Below are positions 45,901 to 59,300 of a stretch of DNA of 64,000 nucleotides, in pieces. The translations under genes and the position numbers were made by a program. How positions within the stretch are numbered: position 1 is the stretch's first letter; every line of letters begins with the position of its first letter. The stretch is from Eudorina sp. 2006-703-Eu-15 (taxonomy: Eukaryota; Chlorophyta; Chlorophyceae; Chlamydomonadales; Volvocaceae): contig BDSI01000057.1 of assembly GCA_003117195.1 (NCBI GenBank), forward strand, positions 124,001 to 188,000. Direction: 5' to 3'. Under the pieces are notes generated by a model. The model did no database searches, had not been told where the DNA came from, and saw only the letters and a program-made list of their open reading frames with translations.

Positions 45901-48900
45901 GGGATCCCACGGTCGGCGTTGGCGTTGCTGTGCGCATGCGATGCAGCGTTACAACCGACGTTACGGTAATGGAGTGACCCGGCACGTGAACCGGCACGCG
46001 GGTCCCACACGTGTCCCGTTCCCAGCCAGAGGCCTGCCACGTGCGAGGATACTCTGCCCAGGTGGAATCCGGGTCAGAGGGCCAGGTTTTGTGTGGTGCG
46101 GTGTAAGCTGGAGCGACGACGTTACTGCGTCGCGTACGAGTGCGGCGCGGGGCCGTGCTCAGCTGCCCTGGCAGACCGCGCTGACAGGCAGCGTCCCTCA
46201 TGCTGCGCCCGGCTCCGCGTCGCCGCAGGCGGACAAGCGGCGGGCTGTTACCAGCGCTTGGCGGCATCACGTGCGGTGCCTGCTGCTGGGGTGGCGGCGG
46301 GCCTCGCGTCGGTCCGTTGAGGAAAAGGCGCGCGACGCGGCCGCGCGGAGCTTGTGAGTCATCATTCGTGTGGGACTGAGCGGGGCGGGCGAGAGGGACG
46401 CCAGTGCTCCAGGGTGACCGTGTGTTTAGAGGAGAGACCCGTGTGAATGTGTGTGTGTGTGTGTGCTTCCGTCCTTCCAGCTCTGGAATGGTCCGGATTG
46501 ACCTCGCGCGTCATCTTTCCTGCTTGTGTGTTCTGGATGCGGTGGCGGTCGCCAACGAGGCCGACAGGTGACCGACAGCACGTGACGCGGGCGTTGATGT
46601 TGCACGCCGGCAGGACGGCCTTAGTCTATCTGAAATGGTTGCCAACCGGTTGCACCCCATCGCACGCATGCGGCTCAGCAGTCCGGAGATGCTGCCCCGC
46701 GCGCACCCCGCAGGTACAGCCGGGGGCTCTGCCGGCGCTGCCTGGAGCACTGGGTTCGCGCCTCGCGGGCACGTCAGCTGCTGCGCCGCGTCTTCAATCG
46801 AGCGGAGCAGCTGTGGGACGAGTACACGGAGCCGTCTTCACAGTAAGCGCGCGGCGGGGCCACGGATATGGGCACAGCGGCTGAGAAGGGCGGGTACTGC
46901 TCCTGATTGACGATTCAGCAGGGGGGGCGCTGGCCGGCTTGTGAACATATCATGCAACCAGCCGATGAGCCGAAAACTAATGCACATGCTGCCAGAAAAT
47001 GAGCGCGTTATCCCATACACACACAAACACACCCATATCTAAACACACAAACACACCCATTCTCATCTCGCGGCTCAGTTCCCGTATACACACACCCATG
47101 CCGCAGCTTTGGCGGCGAGTTCGACGCCCTTCGCGGCGCGTTCGACCAGCTGTATCGATACCGGTGTTACCGCCTGGACAAGCGGCGGGAGCGAATCAAC
47201 GAGGAGGCCGCCGTTGCCTTCCGCACCTCGCTGCTTCGGGTCCGAGTCTTCGCCGTGTGGCAGGTGCGACATCTGCTAGCTCATATACGGCTCCCATGCA
47301 GCTCTGCATGGTGCAGTGGGCTCATGTAGGATTGCGCCACAGCCACATAGCGCAATGGCTGTGACGCGCAAGGGTTTAGGGTTCAGTACAGCCAATGACG
47401 CGCTGTGTCGCACCATGGGGCGTCGAGGGTCAGCCAGGAGACCCGATCAGCCGTCGCTCCTGGAACTGCTGTTGCGCACCCTCGGGTGCCACTCAGCGTC
47501 ACCTCTCCTCCTCGGCATTCTGGAATGCATGCTTCTGCACAGGCGGCGGTAGCGTTGTCGTGGCACGAGCGTTACACCCTCCGCTTGGCGGCGAGGCTGT
47601 TGCGCAGCTGGCGGAGCCTGGTGGACAGGCAGCGAGAGCGGCGGTCCAGCCTCTGCAACGTGCGGCAGCGCCTGCGGGAGCGGGGTTATGCTGCCGGCGA
47701 ACTGGACGTGCGCCGCCGGTGGCTGCTGCGTTGTGCGCTGATGGCTTTGGGCTTCTCCAGAGCCGAGTCATGCAGGTCAGTCTGGTCGAGCCGTCCCATG
47801 CAGCTTGACATCGTAGTAAGGTTCGCAGTTGGGACATATCACCGAGGTTGTCCCGTATGCTGGTGCTGGGGTTTTGCTGCTCAAAGGCGTGTACAGTGGC
47901 GGCAGCATATGAACAGAATCAACGGTAATCATTTCTATAGGAATCGGCAATGCTGCGCTCTGTAATGCCATGGAGGGCTCTTGTCCTCAACGGGCGCGTT
48001 GTAGGTGCTTCCTCTAATCAATGAATCCCTACCAAGTTCTGCACACCCATCCACCATCACCCGAGGGGGGATGTGCAGCTATACAAGCCGCCACACGACG
48101 CCTCCAGAGCGCAAGACTTGCCTCCTGAAACCCGAGTGCGGTGTTATGTTATGGACGTGGATAAACTTGTCCCTTACGTTGGCGCACCCCTCCGTATTGC
48201 GCTCGATTCACGAACTCCATCCCGCCAGGCGATACGCCCGGTCGTTGCTATCACGTGCGCTGAGATGCTGGCGACAGTTGCTAGCAGAGCGCGTTGCCCT
48301 CGCCAAGGCGCATGAAGAGAGCTGGCGCCGCACGCTCCTGCGGCATTGGCGGGGCCAGACTGCTCGCGCCGCGTACCTGCGCCAGGCGTGTGCCGTCCTT
48401 CTGGCGCAGCACCTGAGGTACGGTCACTTGTTCCCTCGTTTACAAATGAGGGTGAGGGACCAGCACGGCCAGGAAAGGGGAGAAAACCTTCGCGTCTGTT
48501 GGACAAAACTGGCGTTGACCTGCACGACTGTGGTTTCCTCCGCGCTGCTGTTTGCTGCACGACCAGCGTCACACGAGCTCATCACGTCCCTACAGGCGAC
48601 TACTGCGGAAAGGCCTCGCAGCCTGGGCTGAGGTTTTGGAGGCTGCACGTGGGAGGGCCCGCCTGTACTTCACCGCAGCGCTGCACCACGACCGCTCCCT
48701 GGCTACACGAGTTCTGCGTCGACTGGCGGACATTTCCCAAGCGGGCTGGGCCCGCGCTGTGATGCACGACGTCAAGCGGCGGTTGCATCATTGCATGGGA
48801 CTATGGCGCGAACAAGCTATGGCCACACGCGCCAAGACCGTCGCATTGCAGCAGACTTTGATGGCTGTGGGCGCCCCAGTGGTGTCGGTGACCCAACACG

Positions 48901-49608
48901 CAGACAAGGCATCCACCTCCGTTGATGGTGCGCGTCTGCCCGGGCCCCATCAGCCTGCCCATCAATACGACAGCACTCCAGCCCCAACGAAACCGGCTGT
49001 CTACGGTGATCATGGGCGGCCATCGTCGTCGTTCGGAGACGACGGCAGTTTTGACTTGGGCTGTCAAATGCATGAACTTCAAGGGGCCGACGGTCGCGTT
49101 GCGCAAGTGCTGGTGCTGGAACCTTCCTTGCCACCTGTGCGAACGCCTCATCCCGGGGCAGTAGCGCATGACACACAGACGCTGTCCCATCTGAGTGCAG
49201 ACAGTCTACCCGCATGGAACATGGCATCGACCGTCAACCGCGGCAACTCCGTCCCATCGACGGCTTCAGGAGGTACGCATACTAGGCTCCCCAAGTAGCG
49301 ACAATGACAATGGAAAACTGTCCTGATTACTCTGCAATGCAGATCGCTGCCATCTCGACAGTAGCGTCTCAGCGCCATCTCAAGTTAACTTGCAAGATCT
49401 CCCCTCCGACGTAAGCAGCATGGACGCAGTAACGTTGAACTTGTGGCGGCGATATGCACAGTATCAACTGGCGGACGAATGGAGACGACGACATCTGCTA
49501 CGGCGATCAATGTCGAGCTGGCGACGCTGTACGGCAAAATCTTTCTACGTGAAGCGCTGGAAGTTACGCAAGGAAGAGAAATTTCGCAAACAACGAGGAC
49601 GCGGATAG
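33915..49608 (+). CDS. SFI1-like giant centrin-binding repeat / coiled-coil protein
   Basis: Eighteen exons join in phase: 34073(or earlier)-35947, 36304-36554, 36991-37475, 37943-38522, 38932-39070, 39529-39723, 40162-40428, 41328-41720, 42113-42295, 42858-45197, 45563-45859, 46229-46353, 46714-46842, 47107-47263, 47543-47775, 48229-48417, 48596-49272, 49343-49608. Together they give 8781 nt, about 2926 codons. Two blocks carry Sfi1-type repeats with a Trp about every 20-35 residues. Exons 2-3 have LLAWHAA, CLLAWRAA, LLAEWRS and RVWHFYARR. Exons 11-18 have ALRRWRAYV, LLLGWRRA, CLEHWVRAS, LLRSWRSL, ALRCWRQL, LLRHWRG and SMSSWRRC. Between them lie an Ala/Glu coiled coil (exons 4-9) and a 780-codon Gln/Ala/Ser-rich exon 10. 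Sfi1 proteins bind centrin at centrosomes or basal bodies. The start is unresolved: ATG 33915 opens a different frame, and a short intron near 34060-34175 would be needed. Confidence 0.8.
40429..40486 (+). repeat. intron 5' segment shared with another intron
   Basis: After the donor this intron reads GGGGTGGGGGTTAATTG, then an A-rich run and AATAAACCCG. The intron at 42296 begins with the same succession (GGGGTGGGGTTAAATTG, A-run, AATAAACCCG). Confidence 0.6.
40554..40914. repeat. 16-bp minisatellite ATGAGCGCATGGGCAC, about 22 units
   Basis: Nearly perfect tandem array inside an intron of the SFI1-like gene (exon 7 to exon 8). A few units have an extra G. Because 16 is not a multiple of three, every frame cycles; on the minus strand all frames stay open, giving false long Cys/His/Ala/Met-rich reading frames. 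Confidence 0.95.
42296..42345 (+). repeat. intron 5' segment matching the intron at 40429
   Basis: Same GGGGTGGGG, TTAAATTG, A-run, AATAAACCCGAAG order as at 40429-40486, in the same position relative to the splice donor. Confidence 0.6.
42618..42758. other. AT-rich insertion between 14-bp direct repeats, in an SFI1-like intron
   Basis: CCCCGTCCACTTGA occurs at 42618-42631 and again at 42745-42758. Between them are 113 bp of very AT-rich sequence, unlike all surrounding DNA. It could be organelle-derived DNA or a small mobile insertion with a 14-bp duplication. No gene in it was recognised. Confidence 0.55.
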
Positions 49609-50229
49609 CATGTTTGCTGTGAATACATGTAACATGTATCGAGTCAAAACCAAACGTGCCAGCCGGAGGGTTCGCAAGTGGCCGGAACTGTGGCGGAAGC
49701 ATGGTACTGCAACGACCGCCTCGAGCAAGTGCATCCATCCACCAGAACCGTGAGCCACACGTATGCTGGAACCGTAACGCAACCGTCAGGGGCATGGTTT
49801 CCGTCTGTTAGGTTAAAACCATGATATGCGCCAGCACAGGACTAGGGGCCAGATTGCCACACGAGCGAAATGTTGTGGTAACCATACGCCAATCCACCCA
49901 CACATTTGACAGTATTGGGCCGCCCTCCCCATCGAAATGTTCCTCTCCACGTTGAAAAGCATGGCGATCCCATGTAATCATTTAAGAGTTGTCCCGGCAT
50001 CTCCAATGACACTGAACGTCACAGGACACGCCGAAAGAATGGTCTACCCGTGCCGTGCCAAAAGCCTCACGCATCATGCATGCTTTGGGGAGTGGCTGTG
50101 GCCCTCTGCGACGTATTTACCTCAGGGTAACCCGGTCCCAAGACCCCCGGAATGACCCAACAATGTACACCACCAGAGACGGTGGCTTCAACCCATCTGT
50201 CCAGCAACTCGTCTTCAAGCAGCAGGGTT
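49609..50229. other. convergent intergenic region, SFI1-like / 14-3-3
   Basis: No gene seen. Holds the 3'-UTRs of both genes. TGTAA words occur on the plus strand at 49628 and about 49973. Confidence 0.4.
49628..49632 (+). terminator. candidate TGTAA polyadenylation signal, SFI1-like gene
   Basis: TGTAA 20 bases after the TAG. It is unusually close to the stop; the TGTAA near 49973 is the alternative. Confidence 0.3.
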
Positions 50230-51640
<1,411 letters not shown>

Positions 51641-53343
51641 TTCTGCTATAAGCTACGGCGTCTAAGGTTATATCTCCGTTAACAACTGTAGTTTCCGAGG
51701 TCTCGCAAGCCCGCTTAAGCGAAGAAACGGGAAGGAAAGGCAGGAAATGGCCACTTGGGAGTACGACAGGCACCCCCCCGGGAGCTCCTTCTCTCGCGCC
51801 AATTGTTGGAGGAGAGTAAGTGCGGATCAGTGGTGTGAACTTGCTATATGTGAACATGTGCTGTCCAAGGTGCGACGCGGAGGCAGAAGTCATTTCTCCT
51901 TGGCACGCTCTACACTTGCACGGGATAAAACATGGGTGCATCATGCTTGAATCATAGTTAGAAGAGTTGTGAGGCATGCGAGCTTGCGCATCCATGCCAG
52001 GTGGCAATGCGTTTTGGTGCTGACGCCGACTATTTCGCTCCCGCCACTTCTTGTGCTGTGCCGCGGCATTGCCCAACTGTCTGGATAACACTTCAAATGG
52101 ATGTCTCGTTACAGTGACGCAGGTGCCGCTGGCGTTTGGCATGTTCCGCTATATGGTTACGAAGTTTGGTTTCGCCCTGTACGTTCCGGCTCCTTCTGCA
52201 CAGCGTTACGGAAGAGCTATTGGTCGGACTGCGTACAAAGTTCTATTCCGTATGACATTTGCCATGTTGCGTAATTCGCTTTCGTAGGTGCCCACTTGTG
52301 CATGCATTGCGCGTACGTGGCCGAAAACCTTGCAAACACGCCAAGCGGCCGCAGGGCCTTTCACAGGATTTAATCTAAGGACCTAGTAAGCCGCAGCCGT
52401 GACGTGGCAGACGTTCGGCAAGTGTTGGGGACAGTCGGATTGTCTTCGGCACATCGTCTGGAATATCAATGCATTCTCTGTATCTGCGACAACACAAGTC
52501 TCGACCGACGGTGTGCGCAAGGGTGTGCGGAGGCTACTGTCGTACACAGTTCCTCAGTTTCTTCGCCTTTCATCCGTTAAAGCTACGTTTCCATATGTCC
52601 ACATTTCACGATGTGCACAAAATGTGCTGGCGCGGCTCTTGTAGCTCTGCTGGCATCTGTACGATGCCGCAGCAAGCAGAAAACAGGTACACCCGGTGGC
52701 CCCTTTGTCGACTCGCATTGGTGGCCCCTGGTGAGGCCCAGGCGAACCCTCGATGAAAACCGCCCGCATCCGCCTAAGCACATTCTACCATGCATGCGTA
52801 TATACAAGGTGCATGACTCGCCATATCCCTGTGCTCCAGTTCAGGCATCAGGGATGCCGGAAGGCGCGTCCAATTGTACCCAGCACATGTCAGTCAGGCG
52901 AGCACCCGCACCTACGGAGCCATAGACACTCCTACCCCGCAACAGACACTTCTTCATTCGGAAGGGTTGTGCCGTTCTCCTTAACTGCCAGCGAATGAGA
53001 GAACCGCACAGCCATCCCCTCCCACCTGCGGCAAGGTCGTCCCTTGCCCAGGTCGCAGGTGCAGCCATCCTAGCCGGGGCTGGCTGCGTTGCAAAGCTCC
53101 GCTGATCCAGTCCCGAGCTCGCTACAGCAATCAACGCACCCACCGCAAGTGATGATCACTTCGCAGTCGCACACCCGTGCTCAGCAGGCGAACGTGCCGC
53201 ATCGTACACCCCGCTGAGAGATGCACTGACCCGTTGCCACTACAACGCTACGCCTTTTGTCATCCTCCGGGTCACGTACCGCCGCCGGGGGGGCGGCAGT
53301 GGGCCCCGCTCCCCCCGGCCCACGAACTTGCTCAATCTGTACC
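51641..53343. other. intergenic, 14-3-3 upstream region and ARMC2 3' flank
   Basis: No supported gene, repeat family or RNA. Open frames here are short and lack motifs. The 14-3-3 promoter lies at the left end. Confidence 0.4.
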
Positions 53344-56300
53344 CTACTCGGGCAGCGCTTCCAGCTCGGCTGAGCATATTCTCTGCTGCAGCCGCCGCAT
53401 CTGCCCCGCGAGGCGGCCCAGCACCGACGCCATCTCCTCACTCTCGCCCACCGCGCTTCCCTCGAGCGCCTCCACCAGCGAGAGAACCTCGGCCACCTCG
53501 TCGAGCGTGAAGCCACCGCCTGTCTGCCCGCCCGACCCCGCCGCCTCGCCGCCCGGGCTGCCCGGCCCCGCCGCCCCGTTGTCCGCTGACGCCACATTGA
53601 ACAGCGCCTTGCACACCACGTCCACAATGGCCTCATCCCGATCCGCCAGCTCGCCCTGCGCCACGGTGCGGCTGAGCACCTCCACCAGCCGCGGCACGCC
53701 GCCCAGTGCCCCCAACACATTCTTGCGGGACGCATCCATGGTAAAATTGATAAGGGTGCCGCACACCGAGTAGAGCACCTCCGTGTTGCTGTGGTCCAGC
53801 AGCAACACCAGCGCCTCCACCACACGGGCGGCCTGCGTGGAGGATGGGTCGGATGGACACATGGAGGGAGGGACAGATAGGGCCAGGCGAAAACGAGGCT
53901 GATGCGATGCAGCAAGCAGCCGGAGGGTGGACGACTGGATGAAGGGGACAGGAAATGGCACACAACGTTCGAAAATCACCGTGGATACCCTACATATCCC
54001 ACAAAAAAGGTAAGCCAAACGCGTGGCGACAGCTGGTCGTGACGGTAAATAACGCGGCCGGCGGACTGCGTCGCATATGCCGAGGCGCCAACGTCGCAAC
54101 CCAGTGCGCTGCTGCGCGCCAAAAGGCCCGCTTGCGTCCTGGCCCGTCAACTCCGAACATGCCATCAAAGAGTGGGTGCGCAGCAGTAAACACAGAAAGA
54201 TGAGGAGCGAGCTGGGGGATTCTCCGCAACCCACAGACCTGACCTGCATGTAGTCTCGCACTTCTGGCGAGCGCGAGAAGTTGCCGTACACGCGAGCCGC
54301 TTCGATGACCGCCTCCTCGTTGTCGCACATCAGCAACGGAGTGATCCGGGGCATAAGACGGGCGGGCGGGAGCTGAAGGACCTGGCGGGGCAGGCGGACA
54401 ACGGGGATCAGAGGCTGCAGCGAGCGATGCCGGCACTGCACGAGTTGCGGTCGCCGCAGCGAAGCCCTGCCAGCGCACCGTCCCCCGCGGCCACCCTGAA
54501 GAGCAGTCCCATGCAGCATGGCTCACGACGGTGGTACACGCGTGCGCATATGATACAACACACAGGAAACAACCTGATGCCTCACGCCCTGCCGTTCCCC
54601 GTTGTGTGCCACCTGTCTCCTAATCTGTCCCCTGCAAGATGCCTTCCCGTACATAGGCTGGCACGACACGATGCATGCGCCTCAGCGCCGGTAGCCCTCC
54701 TGGAGCCCCACCCCGACCCCATGCAGCATACATACCTTGTTGGTGAATCCCCCGGCGGGGTCGCTCTGGTAGTATGACAGGTTGGTCAGCGCGCACACGG
54801 TGTTGAGCACCAGCTCCTCCGCCGTCTCAAAGTTGTACGCCTCCAGCAGGTGGAGCAGCGCATCCGCCACGTGCGCCTCCTCCGCCAGTGTGTGTCCCGC
54901 GTCCGGCCAGATGGCCAGATTGGCGGTGAGGCGCAGCACCTTGACCAGGCAGTCCTCGTGGCTGGCAGCGCGTGAGAGCCTGAGGGGGTTACCGTCGCGG
55001 AGGGCGATGGGCGGACGGAAGGGCAGTGGGGGCCGGGGTGTGCTCCAGCACGTGAGTGACGCAAACAGCTCGAGACGAGACAATTCAGGAGGGCAGGTCT
55101 TGAGGCGGCGTAGAGCGCTTTTCGGCTGGGAACGCGGCGAGGGGTTGGGCTGTCAACGACGGCGCTAGCACCCCACAGGCGCCCGTTGGATAATTTGGGG
55201 AGGCGGGACGCAGGGACATGCCGGCATTCGACGAGGGGGGCTGTGGTGGCCTGGCATAGTCATACATGATCAATACCTAAGATGGTATGCGTAAATGAGT
55301 GGGTGCGGTTGCGCAAAGCATCGCACAGAGCACCGTTGCCATTGACGGTTCAGCTGCAAGCGCTGGTTCTCAGTTCGACGACAACGACGAGCAACCCTTA
55401 AACTCACCGGTCTGCAGCTGAGTGCGCCGCCCCGCCGCCCTCCGCCCCGGAGCCGCCGAAGGCGTATCGCTGCAGGATGCCCACCACCGTCACGAGCGCA
55501 AACGGTACGTTGCAGACCTACGACAACACGAAGGGCGGAGCATTGCCCGTCAACAACAAGAACACATTGGCGGACCGTGGACGCAGCCGGGGGTTGCAGC
55601 CTGGTGGGAGGAGAAGCACGGCCCTGCCGGACGCGTCTACTCCGCACCGACTAGCCCTCAGGTCCGTTCCCTTCAAACCCAGCCGATAGCCATGCAGCGT
55701 GTGTGTCTTGTTCCTCAACGTGCCGCTTCCCGAGGCTGAGCGTGAACCCGAATGTGGCCGGAACGGGCGCGGCAGCAACCCTCGTTCGCTGCCGGCATCG
55801 CCCTTGCGCAGTGCCTTCCGCAGCTCAGTTCGCACGCCACTCCAGGGAGGGCGGCTCCACGCGGACCGTCGCAGATGCATACACAGCTCGCCAATTGGTG
55901 CGCTTGGGGGACCGCGTCCCAGCCGGCACGTCGCCGGATGCCACAGTCCTACACTTTGAGGCCCTGCGGTACATTCTGCCGAAGAGTTGACAACCCTGGC
56001 CCCGCGTCCCGCGTGTCTGGACTGGCTACAGCCCGCAATCGTCATCCCCCACCATCACGCGCCGCTCACGCTTTCGACTCTTCTCTGCGGGCCTTTGGCA
56101 GACACCCAGTTCCCAGGTCTGTCGGTGCACCGCCCGCTCTAGAAACCAGAGAACCATGGGTCCATGGCCCGTGCCCCATCCCAGTGCCCGGCCCCCGCGA
56201 CACCCCCACAGCCTCCCAGCGGCGACATTCCGCTGGCCGCCGCGGCACACCTGCTCCCGGTACTCGTTGCTGGTGGTGGTCAGGTTGCCCAGCACGAAGG

Positions 56301-59300
56301 CCACACGCAGCATGATGGCCCGGTTGTCCGCGTACTGGCCCAGCAGCTGGACCTGTGGGGGCAGCAGGCGGGGGAGGGTACAGGACATGGGTAGAGGAGA
56401 GGGGGACAATGCAGGAGGGTACCGGCCACGGAAATGCTGACGGGATGGCTTGCTGATGAGTGTTCCTGACGCCGCACTCGTGACGCCTCGCACCTTTCAA
56501 GAGTAAGCAAGGACCGGAGCACTCGGTATGGGCACCGGTGCCGGCTGGCACTCTGGACTAAACACCATCGCCCGAGCCCGTACGATTCAGGCCGCCTCAA
56601 GTGCGAGGATAATGCTGCGCGCTCCTCCAACCATCAAGTTAGTGCTGTTGCCCCCGACCCGTTCTGGCGGCGCCCCCATGGTTCCGCGACCCCCCGCAGC
56701 GCCACGCACCAGCAGCGGCGCGTACGCAGTGTCCGCCGCGATGGCCGCCTGGCAGCCCTCGTGCAGCGAGAGCTTGGACAGGATGCGCCCCACGTTGAGC
56801 ACCACCTCGACCTGGCCGCTGAGCGCGGAGCACGCGGCCCGCAGCGCCCCGAGCACCCCCGCGTGCAGGAAGTGGCTGGCGTTGTGCATGGGCACCGCCA
56901 GGTTCCGCAGCACGCCGCTAACCTGCACCGCCACCTGGCCACACGACTCCGCCAGGCCCTCGTCGCCGGACTTGGCCTGCAGGGCGCGGTTCGGGTCGAT
57001 TCGATTCGGCCAGTCGCCTTGAAAATGGGTTCGGCCAAGGGCAGGGTTAAAATGCTGGGCGATGAGGATGACGCAAGTGCAGTGTAACGTGAATCTGTGA
57101 TGCCGCCGATGTGCAGGTGTCCTGGTAGAGAAGCTTGGTGCACAGTGTCGCGGCACTCGATGTGCGAATCCGTCGGCAGCCCGGTGCAACGTGTTGCAGG
57201 ATGGGATGGCGGCGGGAAACGTTGGAGGCGTCTCCGCACACGGCACGTGTCGTGAGAGCGCGTACTCCAAGGCCCTCTCGCTGTCCAAGGCGGACTGGCA
57301 CGGATGACATGTCCTCTCACCCTGCCTGCGCCGCTTATATGGAACGACCTCCCAGCAGCACGCCCGTGCAGCTGCGTTCAATCACTGCTACCCATGCGGA
57401 ATGTGACCACCCGCCCGCCTTCGGCCTCAATTCACTTTGACAACTCCAGGCTTTTCAGCTACACCGGCATCGCCGTAGCCTCCCACCTGGTCCGCCATCT
57501 GGTTGAGCAGCGCCGCCAGCACGTGCAGGGTGCCCAACTTGACGAGGGCCCGCTGGTTGTGAGGCTCGTTGGAGATGTTCTTCAAGCATCCGTTCATGTA
57601 CACGAGGGGCTGCGGGCGACGCGGGGAGAGGACCGGGGAGGCGTGGCGCGGTTGGAAGGGGGCGTGGCGCACCGAAACATAGAGTATAACCTACCCAGGG
57701 AACGTGTACTGGCCCGGGCGGCGAGGATCCTTGCTAGTCAAACTCCTTGAAATCACTTCTATCTCAAACCGCCAGACAGACTCCTGGCCTCCCAGTGTGA
57801 CCTCCCCATGACGGGACCCCCTCCATCGTCCGGCGCAGCGAACAACAAATCACGAGATGAAAGCGACCTTTACAAAACACGAGACCGCCAGCCGGGCCCC
57901 CAGCTCGAATTGCACAGGATCAAACGCTATAGCTCGAGCTCCCCACCACCCTTCCCCGCTATCAACCCCGTCCCCCTACATCCGGGCCCTTCCCCGCTGC
58001 AGGCCCCTTCCCCGCTGCAGGCCCCTTCCCCGCTGCAGGCCCCTTCCCCGCTGCAGGCCCCTTCCCCGCTGCAGGCCCCTTCCCCGCTGCAGGCCCCTCC
58101 CCCCCCACCAATTCACCATAGCACCAATTCGCTGTACCACCGATTCGTGATGCCCCCTAGTCCCCCGCACCTCGTGCATGTTCGCCGGGTTGTGGCTGTT
58201 CCGCACGCTCGCCACCATGATGTGCACCGTGTGCACCAGCGGCTCCAGCAGCCCCTCCTTGCGGAAGACGCTGTCGTTGCCGCCGTCCTTACTCAGTCGG
58301 TACAGCAGCTTGGCGGTCTGGAGCAGCGGCTGGCGGCTCTTCACCACCCGCAGCACGATGCCGCAGGCCTGCGGACGGGGCGAGGAGAGAGACAGCGCGG
58401 TGGCGCAAGACAATATTGGGCGCGCTGCGGGACCAGATACTCGCAACAGATGAAATCCCGTGGTTGCAATGCAATGCACGACTGATTATTACCGAACCAT
58501 ACCATGCGCCATGGACACCAGAGCTACGCTCGATCTGAATTGCAGGATGGCATTTCCCCACGATCTGCGCTTCTTATGCTCCTCGCGGCACACAAGTTCA
58601 GCTCTGAAACCCCGATGCCCGAGCACATCATGAACAACGGGACAGGTCCTGCTCACAGGCCACCATGGCATCCCCTGCCGAGCTCGAACCTGGCATCCCC
58701 TCCCCATTCCGCTTGCATGCTCTCGTGCAAGTATGACTGCCAGCGGCACCCCTGCTTGATCCACTGATCAAGTGAGGTTCCCCCTGTCGGTGGGGGTAGA
58801 AATACTGTGCCAAGGCACTTGCACCAGCCGCCTTCTGCCAGTCACGGCGAGGCCACCGCATTGATCCACCCCGTGGGAGCCGACCCAACGCAGACTCGTC
58901 AACCTTGGCGCGCCGGCCTGCGGCTGCCGTGCTGTATCAGCAGTGACTAGCATCAGCTATGTGCCTGTCCACCCGCGCCTGAACCCGTGCTCTAATCCAA
59001 GTTCAGCTCACCGTCACCCACCGTGGAGCTCAAGAGAAACCCGATGCGCCCTTCCCCAGGCCCAAACAATCCCCAGGCCCAACCTATCGACCCCACACCC
59101 CATTCACATGTGCCCCCTGCTGCACTGCAGCAACCGCTATCCCTTGCCGCGCAAATCATGTTGGTGGGCGCCGCACCTTCATGAGCAGCTCGCTGTTGCT
59201 CGAGTCCATAAGCCGGAACGCGTGCTCTGAGATGGCCTCCCGCATGCTCAGCGCCGTGCCGTTGGCGTCCCTGAACGCCGTTGACAGCGAGTTGAGCCAC

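Noticed and set aside
46447..47100. Coding use of the GT and CA tracts near 46.45 and 47.02-47.09 kb
   Set aside because: They lie in introns of the SFI1-like gene between exons that join in phase without them.
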